Source: Apricaphanius iberus
Lineage: Eukaryota; Chordata; Actinopteri; Cyprinodontiformes; Aphaniidae
Direction of reading: 5' to 3'
DNA: 64,000 nt
NCBI GenBank assembly: GCA_028564705.1
Contig: JAPXFQ010000899.1
Location: 2,170,001-2,234,000 of the forward strand
Positions within the stretch are counted from its first letter, which is position 1; every line of letters begins with the position of its first letter. Positions 34,880 through 45,960 of this stretch are shown piece by piece. A program made the translations under genes and the position numbers. The notes below the pieces were generated by a model. That model had not been told where the DNA came from and searched no databases. It saw only the letters and a program-made list of their open reading frames with translations.

Positions 34880-35580
34880 CAAACACTGCATACCCTAAAT
34901 ATGGAAACAGTACGTTGATGACATCCTGTAAAAAAATCCTTATGAAGAGGAAATAAATCGAACCATATAATTTCTGGATGTGAACGTTCACCACAAAGAA
35001 GATGGCATCATTAGGATCACAGTATACAGAAAACTCACATATACGGACCAGCACCTCCTCTAGATATCGAAGGATATCAGAACCAGAAAGCACACAAACT
35101 TTCCTTGGCAGAACCTTATACAAAAGAGCGAATATCATAACAGAATAAAATAACAGATTTTCATAACATCAATGTAGCAGTAAGACCGTATTTTAAACTC
35201 ACCCAGCTTCTTGTCTACCCAAAGGACAAGAGAGACCGGGACAAAAAATGCAAATATATATGAAAAAAATGCAAATCATGCACAAAAAAAACATACACTG
35301 GTGACACAGGAAGGACGTGCAGTACATGGAAAATAAAATATCAGACAGAATGGGAAAAGGAAACCAGGGGATGCTTCATCACCGATCCATCACAGATCGC
35401 TGCAGGAGGATTAACCACATTATGAACTGGGACAATGGCAAGATTATCATAACAGAAACCAATAAAGTCAAACTAAGGATCATTAAGTCCATCGAAATCA
35501 GGAAGCGAGCGGGCAACACCCTGTCACACACCTGGGACTTAATCCTCCAGTGGTGGTCCGGTGAGGAATGGCTGGTCTAG
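34880..35580 (+). pseudogene. Penelope-like retroelement fragment (RT end plus GIY-YIG tail)
   Basis: Frames read WKQYVDDIL (the YVDD motif C of the reverse transcriptase), then FLDVNVHHKEDGIIRITVYR after a stop. Further on comes a Cys-rich CKSC / YTGDTGR block, and INHIMNWDNGKIIITE with IKSIEIRKRAGNTLSHTWDL, which matches the end of the Penelope GIY-YIG endonuclease. Stops and frame changes separate the blocks, so it is inactive and 5'-truncated. The final TAG is at about 35,578. Confidence 0.75.
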
Positions 35581-36484
35581 GGGCACGGTTTGACAGCGCT
35601 CCCAGACGAGTCCGCTGATAAATGAGAAGATGACTCTCTTAGGAAGACTGCCGTCTTCAGTCAAAAAAAAAAAAGAACAACAAAAAAACATCTTATTAAA
35701 AATACTTAATGTTGCCTTATAAAAGAACAAGATAAGTAAGAGTGCTCTTGGGGCAAGTGAGAAAACAGTGGGGGTTGATATTTGTTTTGGTGCTAACTCC
35801 TATCAGGAATGCATAAATAATAATAAATATAGGCAACTTGATGCGTCTTAGATACAACTCTAAGTTCCCCGATAAGCTCTGATCTTCTAAGTTTTGATAG
35901 CAACTTCAGGGGAGTTTTTATTTTTGTAATATGAACTCGGAAAATCCACTTTTTGTATCCAATGAAAATAAACCAATGTTTCATTATCGCCTGGCTTTAA
36001 TAAAAAGTCTAACACTGTGAATAAAATAGTTCATGTTAAAAATGTGAATAAATTAAGTCTTAAAGAGCCAATGTGAGCTCAGCTTAATGTAGATATTAAA
36101 AAGAATGTACATGAACATCTTAAGCTTTTCCAAAGTTGACCTGAATATGGTCCCCAAAAAGTCTTTTCCCCTAACCTCACTACCATTCCCTGATGATAGT
36201 GATTTTTTTTCTTCTGTGTTAGTTGAGAGTAAGGGCCATGAAAAGTTAACACTTTGGGTGGTGTAAACAGATTCGTTGATAAGCAAAGGTTTAGAGCTGA
36301 ATTTATTTATTTTTTGGGCGGGGGGGTGTTTAAAAATCCCTTTGGCTATTACAGTATACGCTACTTACCTTTGAAATAGCTTTTAATACTAACAATATAT
36401 TAATCACTACATTATTAGTACACTTAATATATTTAAGCCTAATTGTTATACTCAATATATAATGTAAGCTAAAATGTTGTAAAA
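35581..36484. other. Intergenic, nothing recognised
   Basis: AT-rich DNA with short motif-free open frames, and an A-rich run near 35,660. Confidence 0.45.
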
Positions 36485-36775
36485 TGCCATTCATTTATCT
36501 ATTCCTGCTTGCCTTATGGGTTAGGTGTGGGGAATCCATTGTCTGTACTTGGTTGTCCTTGCAAGGGAGTGCGGGGGTGGCAGTCTCTCTGGCAGTCTTT
36601 TAGTGAGAGGAAGGGCACACACTGGATAGATTGAAAGTCAAATGATCAACATTCATGTGTGCACACACTTACTACTTATATCAGTTTAAAGGGACCAGTC
36701 AACCGAACATGCATGTATTTTAATATGGGAGGGAGCCAGTATTACTGGAGAGAACCCACGCATGCATAGGAAGAC
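36485..36775. repeat. Degenerate dispersed fish repeat
   Basis: TTCATTTATCTATTCCTGC, then GGGAGGGAGCCAGTATTACT and GAGAGAACCCACGCATGCAT. The last phrase is the usual end of the same family seen at 21,146. Confidence 0.5.
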
Positions 36776-37310
36776 CGTGCTACTTTTACTTTTTAATTGT
36801 TGCAATATCTATAGACTTTTCTTACTTTGTATATGAGGGGGGTTGGTTTACTTTGACTTGATGAATGATTAAGCAAAGCATTAACATTTACCAGCTATTT
36901 CAGGGATATGAAAGTATTGTAAACTCAAGTCATGCTTTGCAATTGAAAAACATTTTTGTCATGTAGCTATGTTTCTATCTAATAACCAGTCTCTTGTTTT
37001 GAGCAGTTCATATGATTGTGATTTCTGTACTGTAACACATGCTGTAGTTAGGGAAAACATGATGACTCTGAACTTGTGTTGTCTGTACATTTCTTTACTA
37101 TTGTATGTGAAACAGCGTGAAACTTATGATGCTCAATGTTAATGCATGGTATTTTTTTATGTTATGGATAATCATCTATACTTTTTATGTTTATTTCAAC
37201 CAATCTTTTCATTAAAGTTTTTTGAAGTTTTCAGTTGACTGGGTTGGTTTTTAACATGATGATTTATAATAAATTCCATAAAGTTCAAAAGTAGGTGTCA
37301 GAGGGAAATT

Positions 37311-40075
37311 TTATTTATTTATTTATTTATTTATTGTTTTATTACGTGTCCTGTCTAGCAGTTTGCCACTCAGAATTGGTGTCTGAGTACCAAGTACAAG
37401 CCCAACAGATTTACTTTCCCAAGCAAAGTATTACAGCTTTGCTGTAACACTCCACTTGATGTATATGTATTAAAAAATCTTTATTAGTGATTACTGAGGG
37501 TTCAATTTCCTGAAGTCATGGACACGAAACAGAGACAAGAAGGAAGAAAGGAAGAAGGTGAAGAAAAGAAACCGCACCAGCAGAGGCGCGAACTGACGAC
37601 ACAAGACAGGGAGGCAAACAAAGAACACAAGAAAACATCCCAGTCCTCCGCCTCTGCCAGATGGCAGAGAAGCAGTAAAACAAAACAAACAAAAACAACG
37701 AACTGAACAGAACCACACCAATAGTTCAGATCCAGTAATAAAAATTAAGAATTACACATTCACTACACACAAGCATGGATTAATAAACACAATACTAATG
37801 TTTCTGTTAAGCTCCTGGTAAAAGCTAACTAATGGCAATAACCTCGGCTCAAGATGTGTCCGTGCACACCAATGTCCCCACACCTATGTGTGTGTGCGCA
37901 AGCATGCAGGTCTGAATAAGGTTTCCCCATGCAAGTGATTGATAGCTGGTGTAAGGAACCGTCAATCGGTCGTACAGGAATCGACACAGACATGAAGGAG
38001 GCAGGAGACGCATGCATCCAGAGTCCCACAGAGCGCAGGAGCCGCAGGCGGACCAACGCAGGGCCGATCACCCACCAAGAGAGGAACAGATGGAAGCCCC
38101 AGGGGAACACCAAGCAGCCGCAATGCTGGGGCCCCGAGAGATCGCAGGGAAGAGCCCACGGGCTCCGCCGAAAACCGGCTTTGCCAGGGCGGGCCCGGAA
38201 CAGGACCCGGAGGCCACGGGGATCAGGGGCACCCCGCCCCCCCAGCAGGGCCCCGACCAGGGACCCGCCACCGCCACCCCGGACCAATACCCAGCGCCAA
38301 AAACCCGGCCCCCCGCACACACCCACACGCCAGGGAGCCACAGTAAAAGCCACAGCGGATGTACGCTGGCCGCACCCAGCCAGCACCTGGACATCCAGAT
38401 CTACCAGCTCCCGGGTCCAGATCCCGCTCCATGCAGAGCCCCAAGATCTGGGGCCCAGCCAAAACCGGACAGCCCCCCCAGATGAACCGACCAGGCAGTA
38501 GAACTCATGGAACTGGCAGGAGCTTGGGCGCCTGGCACGGTCCCCACCGATCCACCGGACGGCACCAACCTATTTACAACCCCGGCACCCCCATAAGAGG
38601 TGCCCCAGTCAATCCAAGGATGATGTCGGCCCGAAACAGCATCCACCCGACACACCGGCCCACCCAGGACCAGCCAGGCATGCACCAGGACCGAGCCGGG
38701 CCGCAACCGGGACCCCCGGCCCCAGGCATCGAGAGCCATCATCGACCAGCGGGCAGGACCATCCATCACCGACTGGGGTGACGGAGGGGAAGAAGATGCA
38801 CCAGGCCAGAGGGCAGCCAAACACCCAACCTGACAAGTAGACACAGACAGACAGAGACACTCATACGTACCCTCCCTCTCATGCGCACACTTTCTTACAT
38901 ATACAGGACACATGAAAAAAGGACGCTGTACACTCATTCATACACCCCATACATACTCTATACTCCCAGGCCCAGGGACAGACGCCCCGATAGAGCACCC
39001 TGCCCCTGCACCCGGTAGACGGACCCCTTGCCCACCAGGACGGGGACAAGCAGACCCCAAGGCCCCCACCCCGGCAAGAGTAGCCCACTAGCCTAGGTCC
39101 CCGACCAGACGACCTGATAATCTACCCGGGCTCCAACCCCTGATGGTCCAACGAACAGGGGTGTGGAAAGACCCCCAGCCTCTCTCCCCCTGCTCAATTG
39201 TGGTGTTGTTGTGTGTTGTTCTAATGTGCACTTAAAACAGAGGGGTGGGACATGAGAATACTGCCAGGTACCCCCATCTCCATCCCCGGGCCCTCAGTGT
39301 CTAGATGCATTTAAACAGTGGGTACCTGCACCACAGGCGAGGCCCCGTATAAGGGGCCCCGCCTCCAGTGCCGAGGCGCACCCACCGCCAGGTCCCTACA
39401 TGTGCTAGTCTCATGTAAATGTTGCAAGTGTAAGTGTCTAAGTTGCTCAATAAAATTGGGACCCAGGGCGCCACCGGGTAGCGAAGACGGAAACTCCATC
39501 CCGCACCCCAGTCACGTGACCACGTCCCAAGGCCTTGTGAATGGTAGAATGAAGGAGCAGGTGGACAGAGGCAAATGGGGATGGGGAGGAAATAACTGGG
39601 GTGACACGATGCCAACCCCAGGGAGCCAGCTCCCCTGCTGACCCCAATAGGCACCCCCGTTCAGCTGATCCACCAGGGGCGGGAGGCCCCAGCACGTCAA
39701 GTCGGGGCCCACGGCAGCGGCCCCTCCGAGCCCCATGTGCGCCCAGGCCATCCGCCCGCCCCCACCCCAGGGTCAGACCTAAATCCCTCCCAACATTCAA
39801 AGTACTAACAAAACAGAGGACACTAGACACCCGGGCTGAGTGTTCTCTCTCCTTAGCCATAGCTGGAAAGAAACATCACCTTCTCAACAGGGGAAAAAAG
39901 GCCAGAGGGAAACAAAAAAGCAACTAAACAAAACTTTCTTTCAAAGACGACAAGTCAAAAAAAAACAACAAAAAAGCCTTCTTCACTCCTTGCAGCAAAG
40001 TCCCAACAGTAACACGCTTACACAATTGAGTGAACCAAGCTCCTTCCTAAGGAATAAACACGCTTAGCAGCAGCT
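37311..40075 (-). mobile_element. Long GC-rich non-LTR retrotransposon copy
   Basis: The minus strand ends in a TAAA-type tail (TTTA units at 37,311-37,345), after a terminal block shared with 33,051, 48,541 and 51,644. The 3' 500 bp (37,400-37,920) align in order with the copy at 51,644-52,174. Positions 38,000-39,800 are strikingly GC-rich, with several overlapping proline/arginine-rich open frames on both strands. I regard these as by-products of composition. I see no reverse transcriptase, so most of this is probably the long 3' region of a 5'-truncated LINE. The right end, near 40,075, is estimated from the return to ordinary composition. Confidence 0.65.
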
Positions 40076-41896
40076 AGAACGGTGTTGTCAGACCAAGGTT
40101 CACTTGACCAGCACCCAAGCAGCATCTTTAAAGTCTGATAACATGGACAGGTGTGCCACACTTTATACACCCTGCCTCAGGTTGACTGGCTAAATTGGCG
40201 ACAGCTGCATCTGCCTGCATTGCTTGGCAGAGTGAGGAGTGAAAAAAACAGCATATCCACAGAGCTGCACGTAACATAAATTCTGACAGCTATGGGCAGG
40301 AAGGATCTACTGTAGCAGTCTGTGTTATAAGCACTTCTGTAGAAGTCTCTGACTGAAGACATTCTGTTTTCATGAAGATGATGATCAGTGTTATCCATAA
40401 TGTCTTGTCATAATCTTAATTTTATTAAGAATCATTCTTTGGATCATCACTAAATTATCATCAGTAAATTGGCTTTTCTGCTACTGAGAGTCTAAAACTG
40501 AATGTATTGTTGGAATGGAAAGGATTTTTTTCAGTGCTGCAATCCTTGCAAAATGTTGAGTAGCTCTTGTACTTTAGTGTAATTTAATGGTGTTTTGTGT
40601 AGTGCAAGTAGTGCAATTGATAAATGGAAGACAAAAGCTGTGCATTTCTATTCACCCCCCACCCTTTTTTCTGATACATGTAAATAAATTATATAGGCCT
40701 ATATTTTTCTCTAATTTGAACCACAGTTAATTTGGATGAGAGTTAATTGCTGCATAAATCCATGTATTCTGTGGGAACGTCAGAGGTTTTAGGAACATTG
40801 GTGAATAAACAGCATCATGAACTTGTCCAATAGGATTATATTTCAATCCAGAAGTACAGCAAACAATTTGTGCACAAAATTCTGAATTTATAATGAATGT
40901 ATTTATTAATTTACTTAAGTCTTCCTCCAGGTGACTTAACATTTTATGTCAAGATTTTAGTCTCTTGTTAGATTACTACAAATGTATGATTTTCTTTTGT
41001 AGAATACATTTTTGCTGCTTTTGACACATGCGTGGACTCACAGTATTACTGAAAAAGAAAATTGATCTTCCACTATCTAGGAGCGACCTTGTATCTTTAG
41101 GTTATATTAGGTCTGTTATTGATAACTGGTCATGATTTCATTTACCTGGACAAAAAGTCCAGTTCCATTTAAATAAAGGAATGATTGACCATAATTTTAC
41201 CACTAAAAACAGTGTTTCTGGTGTTTTGTTGGTGATGTGTTGTATGTTTTTTTGTGCCAAACTTGGTATTTGGAACTGTGGCCAAATATTCAAGTGGGAT
41301 TTCATCAACTACCCTGATACATATTTCCATAAAGATTTAGGAGATTTTAGCTAGAGCTGGGTGTGTTTTTAATTTTATTTCAGTTTCTGAAGACTTCTTT
41401 CAACCCTAGTCCACAGTTCAGTGTGGAGGGAAATTTTTAATAGATTATTTTCTTAAAGACACAATATAAAATGAGGTGATAAGTTTAAAAGGGCCCATGA
41501 ATAGACATGCAGAAAAGCCACTAAAAGCCATTAATTCTGTACAGAATTGCGGTTTATACAGTTTCCAGTGGACCTTGCAGATACAAGTGAATCTGTGTTT
41601 TCTTATCAGCATCAGCATCAGTAACTACATTATCTAAAGAAAAACATGGAAACAGTTGACTCATACAGAACTCTGATTGGTTTTTTTACGGTTCTTGAAA
41701 AGACATGCCAAAGCAAACATTCTTTTGTTAGGGATTAAAAACAGGTAACTATGTTTCTGCCCCTTTACTGAACAAAAACATAAACTTTTTGACAATCTTT
41801 ATCAGTCATATCTTTATTAATACACATAATTGTAGACCATTTAATTTGCATTTTTATATTTATTTTGTCAGTGAGAAGGAGCTCAGACTTACAAAG
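40076..41896. other. Intergenic, nothing recognised
   Basis: 1.8 kb of AT-rich sequence without motif-bearing frames or a clear repeat family. Confidence 0.45.
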
Positions 41897-42050
41897 AATA
41901 GAATAGACTAATCCTTTAATAGTCCCATGAGGGGATATTCGGTTGGTAGAAAAAGCAGGTAGATGTACGTGACTTAGTGTGTTACTCCAGCTTCCTTATC
42001 TATTTCTGTACAAGAATGGTACACATTTGGCCTGCAGTTTTTTTTTGTAA
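41897..42050 (-). mobile_element. LINE 3' tail with ATTCT repeats
   Basis: On the minus strand: ATATCCCCTCATGGGACTAT, then TAAAGGATTAGTCTATTCTA. This is the same tail type as 7,985-8,128, in inverse orientation. Confidence 0.6.
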
Positions 42051-42689
42051 GAGCCCGTTTTCCAATGGCATACTGAAATATTCAAATGAAAAATGTTATG
42101 AAAAACACAAAGTTTTGATATTGTAATGATCATGGTTTTTGTTTTACTTTTAGTTTATTAGGAAATAGGGACACAAATATTCTGTTAATTTTATAGACTT
42201 TGCTACATCCAAATCTGCATTTAATCGATTTATTAAAATTGGCTAAATACTGCAAATATTTTGCATTTTGAAAGAAAGAGTGACCCTAGTCCCATTTTTG
42301 TTGCTTTTTTTGTTTCACTAAAATATTGCACTTGTAGTTTATTGTTAAGGAAACAAAGGAAAAGAAAAAGCCTAGCATTGCTTGTGGGTTTTAAAAAATG
42401 TATACCCCTGTGGCCTACGATTACTTTTGAAGCGATGACTTTGGTCTTTGTTGAAAAAGCTTGGACCCTGCCGATATAAATAATCAGAGTCTAAAAAATG
42501 GCACTAGTTTAATTTTGACTTTCAACCAGTCGATATCTTACTGGTGAGTAAAACATCTGCTTAGTATAAAACCAGATCATTTGGATAAACGCTGGATCAT
42601 TTTTGAATCAATAAAGCTGCAGTTTTGTTGATTGTGTTGTGATGGTGGCTACAGAGGTGGGGTAGACATGCTTCAAAAAGATTAGAAAA

Positions 42690-44225
42690 GTTATTTAATT
42701 TCATCAGAGGTATACCTCAACCGTGAGAGACAAAATAAGATTTTTTTTGAAGAAGTTATTTCCAAATTATGGTGGAAAATAAGTATTTGTTCAATAAGAA
42801 ATGTTATAAACACTTTGTTATGTACCCTTTGTTTGCAATGACAGAGGTCAGGCTTTTTCTGTAAGTCTTCACAAGTTTTTCACAAACTGTTGCTGGTTCT
42901 TTGGCCCATTCCTCCAAGCAGATTTCTGCTAGAGCAGTGATGTTTTGGTAATCTGTTATCTGATTACTGTCTACTGATTACTCCTTCCAAAAATAATTTA
43001 GTTACTTAACAGATTTCTTTATGTTAAAAGTAACTACATTAGATTACAAGTTACTTTATTAGTTCCTTTTATCAGCTGCCAATAACACTTCCCACTGCCT
43101 CAACATAGAAACAAAAAACATTTTTGCAAATAAGAACTAATTAGAAGTGTATTTTAACAGAAAGGCTGGTAAAATACTTGCTTTTTCATCTCACGGTGAC
43201 ACCAGCAACTATGAAGCAACAAGCTGTGTTTTGGGGACGTACTAGCTTGCTCACCGCATGTACTATTGGAGAGTTCCACTAGAGGGCAGATACAGAGTAC
43301 AGAACTCAGACTAACATAGACTAAGGGCAAAACAAAAATGGTGACTGTAAAGGAGATAATCAGATGTTTTGAATTACACCAGAAAAAGAAAGCAGTGATG
43401 TTGAAGATATGTATGTAAAACCATATTTACCACTGTTGTTGATTGTTTTCCTAATACTTTTGCCGCCATGTACCAGATGTATCTTTTTGCCTAAATAAAA
43501 TTACAAAATAGTATTGGCAGTGGCTTGAACAAGCGACTATTACCTGTATGGAAATAGTAATGCGTTAGATTAGTCGTTAGTAAAAAAGTGGTTATATTAG
43601 GAGTAATGCGCTTTTAAGTAAAGCGTTACCAGCATCACTGGCTGTTACTAAACAACATGGACATTTCAAGTCCCTCCAAAGATTTTCTATGGTTCTGAGA
43701 TTTGGAGAATGGCTAGGCCACTCCAGGACCTTGAAATGCTTCTAACTCCTTTGTTACCTGGGCGATGTGTTTCGGAGCATTTTTTATGCTGAAAGACCCA
43801 GCCATGTTGAATCTTCAATGTCCTTGCTGATGGAAGGAGGTATTCACTTAAAAAATATGTTTCCAGCCCCATGCTTCACAGTAGGTATGGTGTTCTTTGG
43901 ATGAAACACAGCATTCTTTCTTATCCAAACATGAGAAGTAGAGGTTTTACCAAAAAGTTCTAATTTGGTTTCATCTGACATTCTCCCAATCCTCTTCTGG
44001 ATAATCCAAATGCTCTCTAGGAAACTTCAGATGGGCCTGGACATGTACTGGCCTAAGCAGGGGAATACGTCTGGAACTGCAGCATTTGAGTCCCTGGTGG
44101 CGTGGTGTGTTACTGATGATAGCCTTTGTTACTTTGGTTCCCGCTCTCTGCAGCTCATTGTTCTTGTGATCAATTTGTCAACAGCAATCAGCTATCACCT
44201 GTGGAAATTAGTATTTAACTAGTTA
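42690..44225 (-). pseudogene. Tc1 transposon with interrupted transposase
   Basis: Two blocks, 42,690-42,930 and 43,650-44,225, follow the order of a common fish Tc1 element. The first includes CCAAATTATGGTGGAAAATA and AGTATTTGTTC. The second includes, in translation of the minus strand, GWVFQH, LLPSARTLKI and further transposase phrases. A different repeat is inserted between them. Stops and indels make the transposase nonfunctional. Tc1 enzymes are DD34E cut-and-paste transposases that target TA. Confidence 0.75.
42930..43650. mobile_element. hAT-like MITE nested in the Tc1 copy
   Basis: Outer edges CAGTGATGTTTTGGTAA and TTACCAGCATCACTG are inverted. Inside, GTAATCTG/TAACGCATTAC-type phrases resemble the family of 24,187-24,878. 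Tc1 sequence resumes at GCTGTTACTAAACAAC. The left boundary is blurred because Tc1 itself reads GAGCAGTGATGTTTTGG there. Confidence 0.55.
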
Positions 44226-44559
44226 TTTTTCCCAATTGCGTAATGACGTGGGTAAAAAAAAAAAAAACTTTCTGGCAAGCCAAAGATACTACAGGACTGT
44301 AAGGTGAGTGATGCTGTGACTGACATGGAGTCACAGCATCAGCATGACATGGAGGAAATACTGATAAACACCGTGGCTAATCACCGCCGGGCTACATGAC
44401 ACATTAAAAATAAGTTCAATTATTTAGACAGGAAAGGTTTGTTGGTGGCTCTTAAAAGAGCCGTTTTGGCTGCAAATGCACCGCTATCTCCGCCAAGAAG
44501 TGAGCCATGAAAAGCTTCCTGGCCCGACCCAGGCCTGTCTCCACTACAGTACATAATTT

Positions 44560-44608
44560 GGTGTATAACATAATTTGTGAGCAATGCTCACAAATTATGT
44601 TATACACC
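44560..44608. repeat. Perfect palindrome, 24-bp arms, 1-nt centre
   Basis: The left arm GGTGTATAACATAATTTGTG plus AGCA (44,560-44,583) is exactly reverse-complementary to 44,585-44,608 around a single A. It has no resemblance to a terminator of any recognised gene. Confidence 0.9.
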
Positions 44609-44809
44609 TTTAATAACCACAGACAGATGAACAGCCACTCACTATTATAGTTGGTGTCTTCCGAGGGCGATACTTGGACCAACACGGAAGGACAGCTCCT
44701 CAAACTGGGCCTGCTGATGCAGTGAGAGGCCAGTGTTTATGGATCCCCCCAATTCCACACTGTAGGGATCCCAGCAACGATCTAGGTCTAGAATCGCCCC
44801 TTGTCCTGG

Positions 44810-45960
44810 ACTTCATCATTCCACCACCAAGTTCCTCCTTCCAGATGACACACCAAATACCCTCCTACCTATCTCCCTAATCACATTAGCTGTACCTGTC
44901 CAATCATCAGGGAGAACCTCCTGGCCAACAAGAGCCTGTCTCAACTCCTCCCTGAAAACTTCACACTCTTCTTTTTTAAGTTTCCACCACTTGGTCCTCT
45001 GCTCTGTTTTTGTTCTCTTTACCTTCCTCACCAACAGTTTCATCCTACAGACCACCATCCTATGCTGTCTAGCTACACTCTCACCCATCACTACTTTGCA
45101 GTCACTAATCTCCTTCAGATCACAACATCTACATAAGATGTAGTCCACCTCAATGCTGCTACCTCCACTATTTTAAGTTACCCTATGTTCCTGCCTCTTT
45201 TGGAAGAAAGTATCAACAACAGCCATTTCCATCCTTTTAGCACATTTCCATCCTCTTTGCACATTTCCATCCTTTTTTGCACCACCTTCTGTCCTTTATT
45301 TCTATCCTGAATACCAAACCTACCCTTCGCTTACTCATGCCGTCTGTTTCCTACCAACTTATCCATTAAAGTCTGCACCAATCATCACCCTCTCAACTCT
45401 CTGGATACCCTGCATCAATTCATGTAGTTCACTCCAAAATTTCAAGCTTCAGACTCATCAGCCTATCTCACACCCTTTTCACTTCCAGAACATTCTTAGC
45501 AAATTCCTCCTTCAAGATAACTCTTACTCCATTTCTCTTTCCATCTACCCCATGGTAGAACAACTTGAATCCTTCTCCTAAGCTTCTAGCCTTGCTACCT
45601 TTCCATCTGATCTCCTGAACATATAGAATATCCAATTTCCTTCTCTGCATCATGTCCACCAGCTCTCTAGCTTTACCTGTTACAGTCCCAACATTCAAAG
45701 TCCCTACTCTCAGTTCCACACTCTTGAATTTCCTCTTTTCTCTCCTACCAACACGCCTTCCTCCTCTCCTCTTTCGACTAACAGTAGTCCAATTTCAACC
45801 GGTGCCCTGTAGGTCAACAGCACCGGTGGCGGTCGTTGTTAACCCGGGCCTCGGCCGAGTTCATGTTTGTGATTCGGATCGTTGATTTGGCTTATGTTTT
45901 ACGTCGGATGCCTTTCCTGACAAAACCCTCTGCATTTTCCCAGACTTGGGACCGGCACAA
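44810..45960 (-). pseudogene. RTE-clade LINE, 5' end and endonuclease fragment
   Basis: The minus strand starts with a GTCAGGAAAGGCATCCG 5' end at about 45,925. The endonuclease follows: LRVGTLNVGTVTGKARELVD, LDILYVQEIRWKGSKA and FKLFYHGVDGKRNGV at 45,719-45,468. Further on come MDYILCRC, LKEISDCKVVMGESVARQHR and MVVCRMKL at 45,148-44,990. The motifs are those of fish RTE (BovB-like). Middle parts are deleted or rearranged, including a short GGATGGAAATGTGC-type tandem at about 45,230-45,280, and the reverse transcriptase is missing. Confidence 0.8.

Noticed and set aside
37829..38937. Overlapping proline-, arginine- and glycine-rich frames on both strands
   Set aside because: They come from GC-rich, stop-poor LINE sequence; both strands are open at once and no domain is visible.
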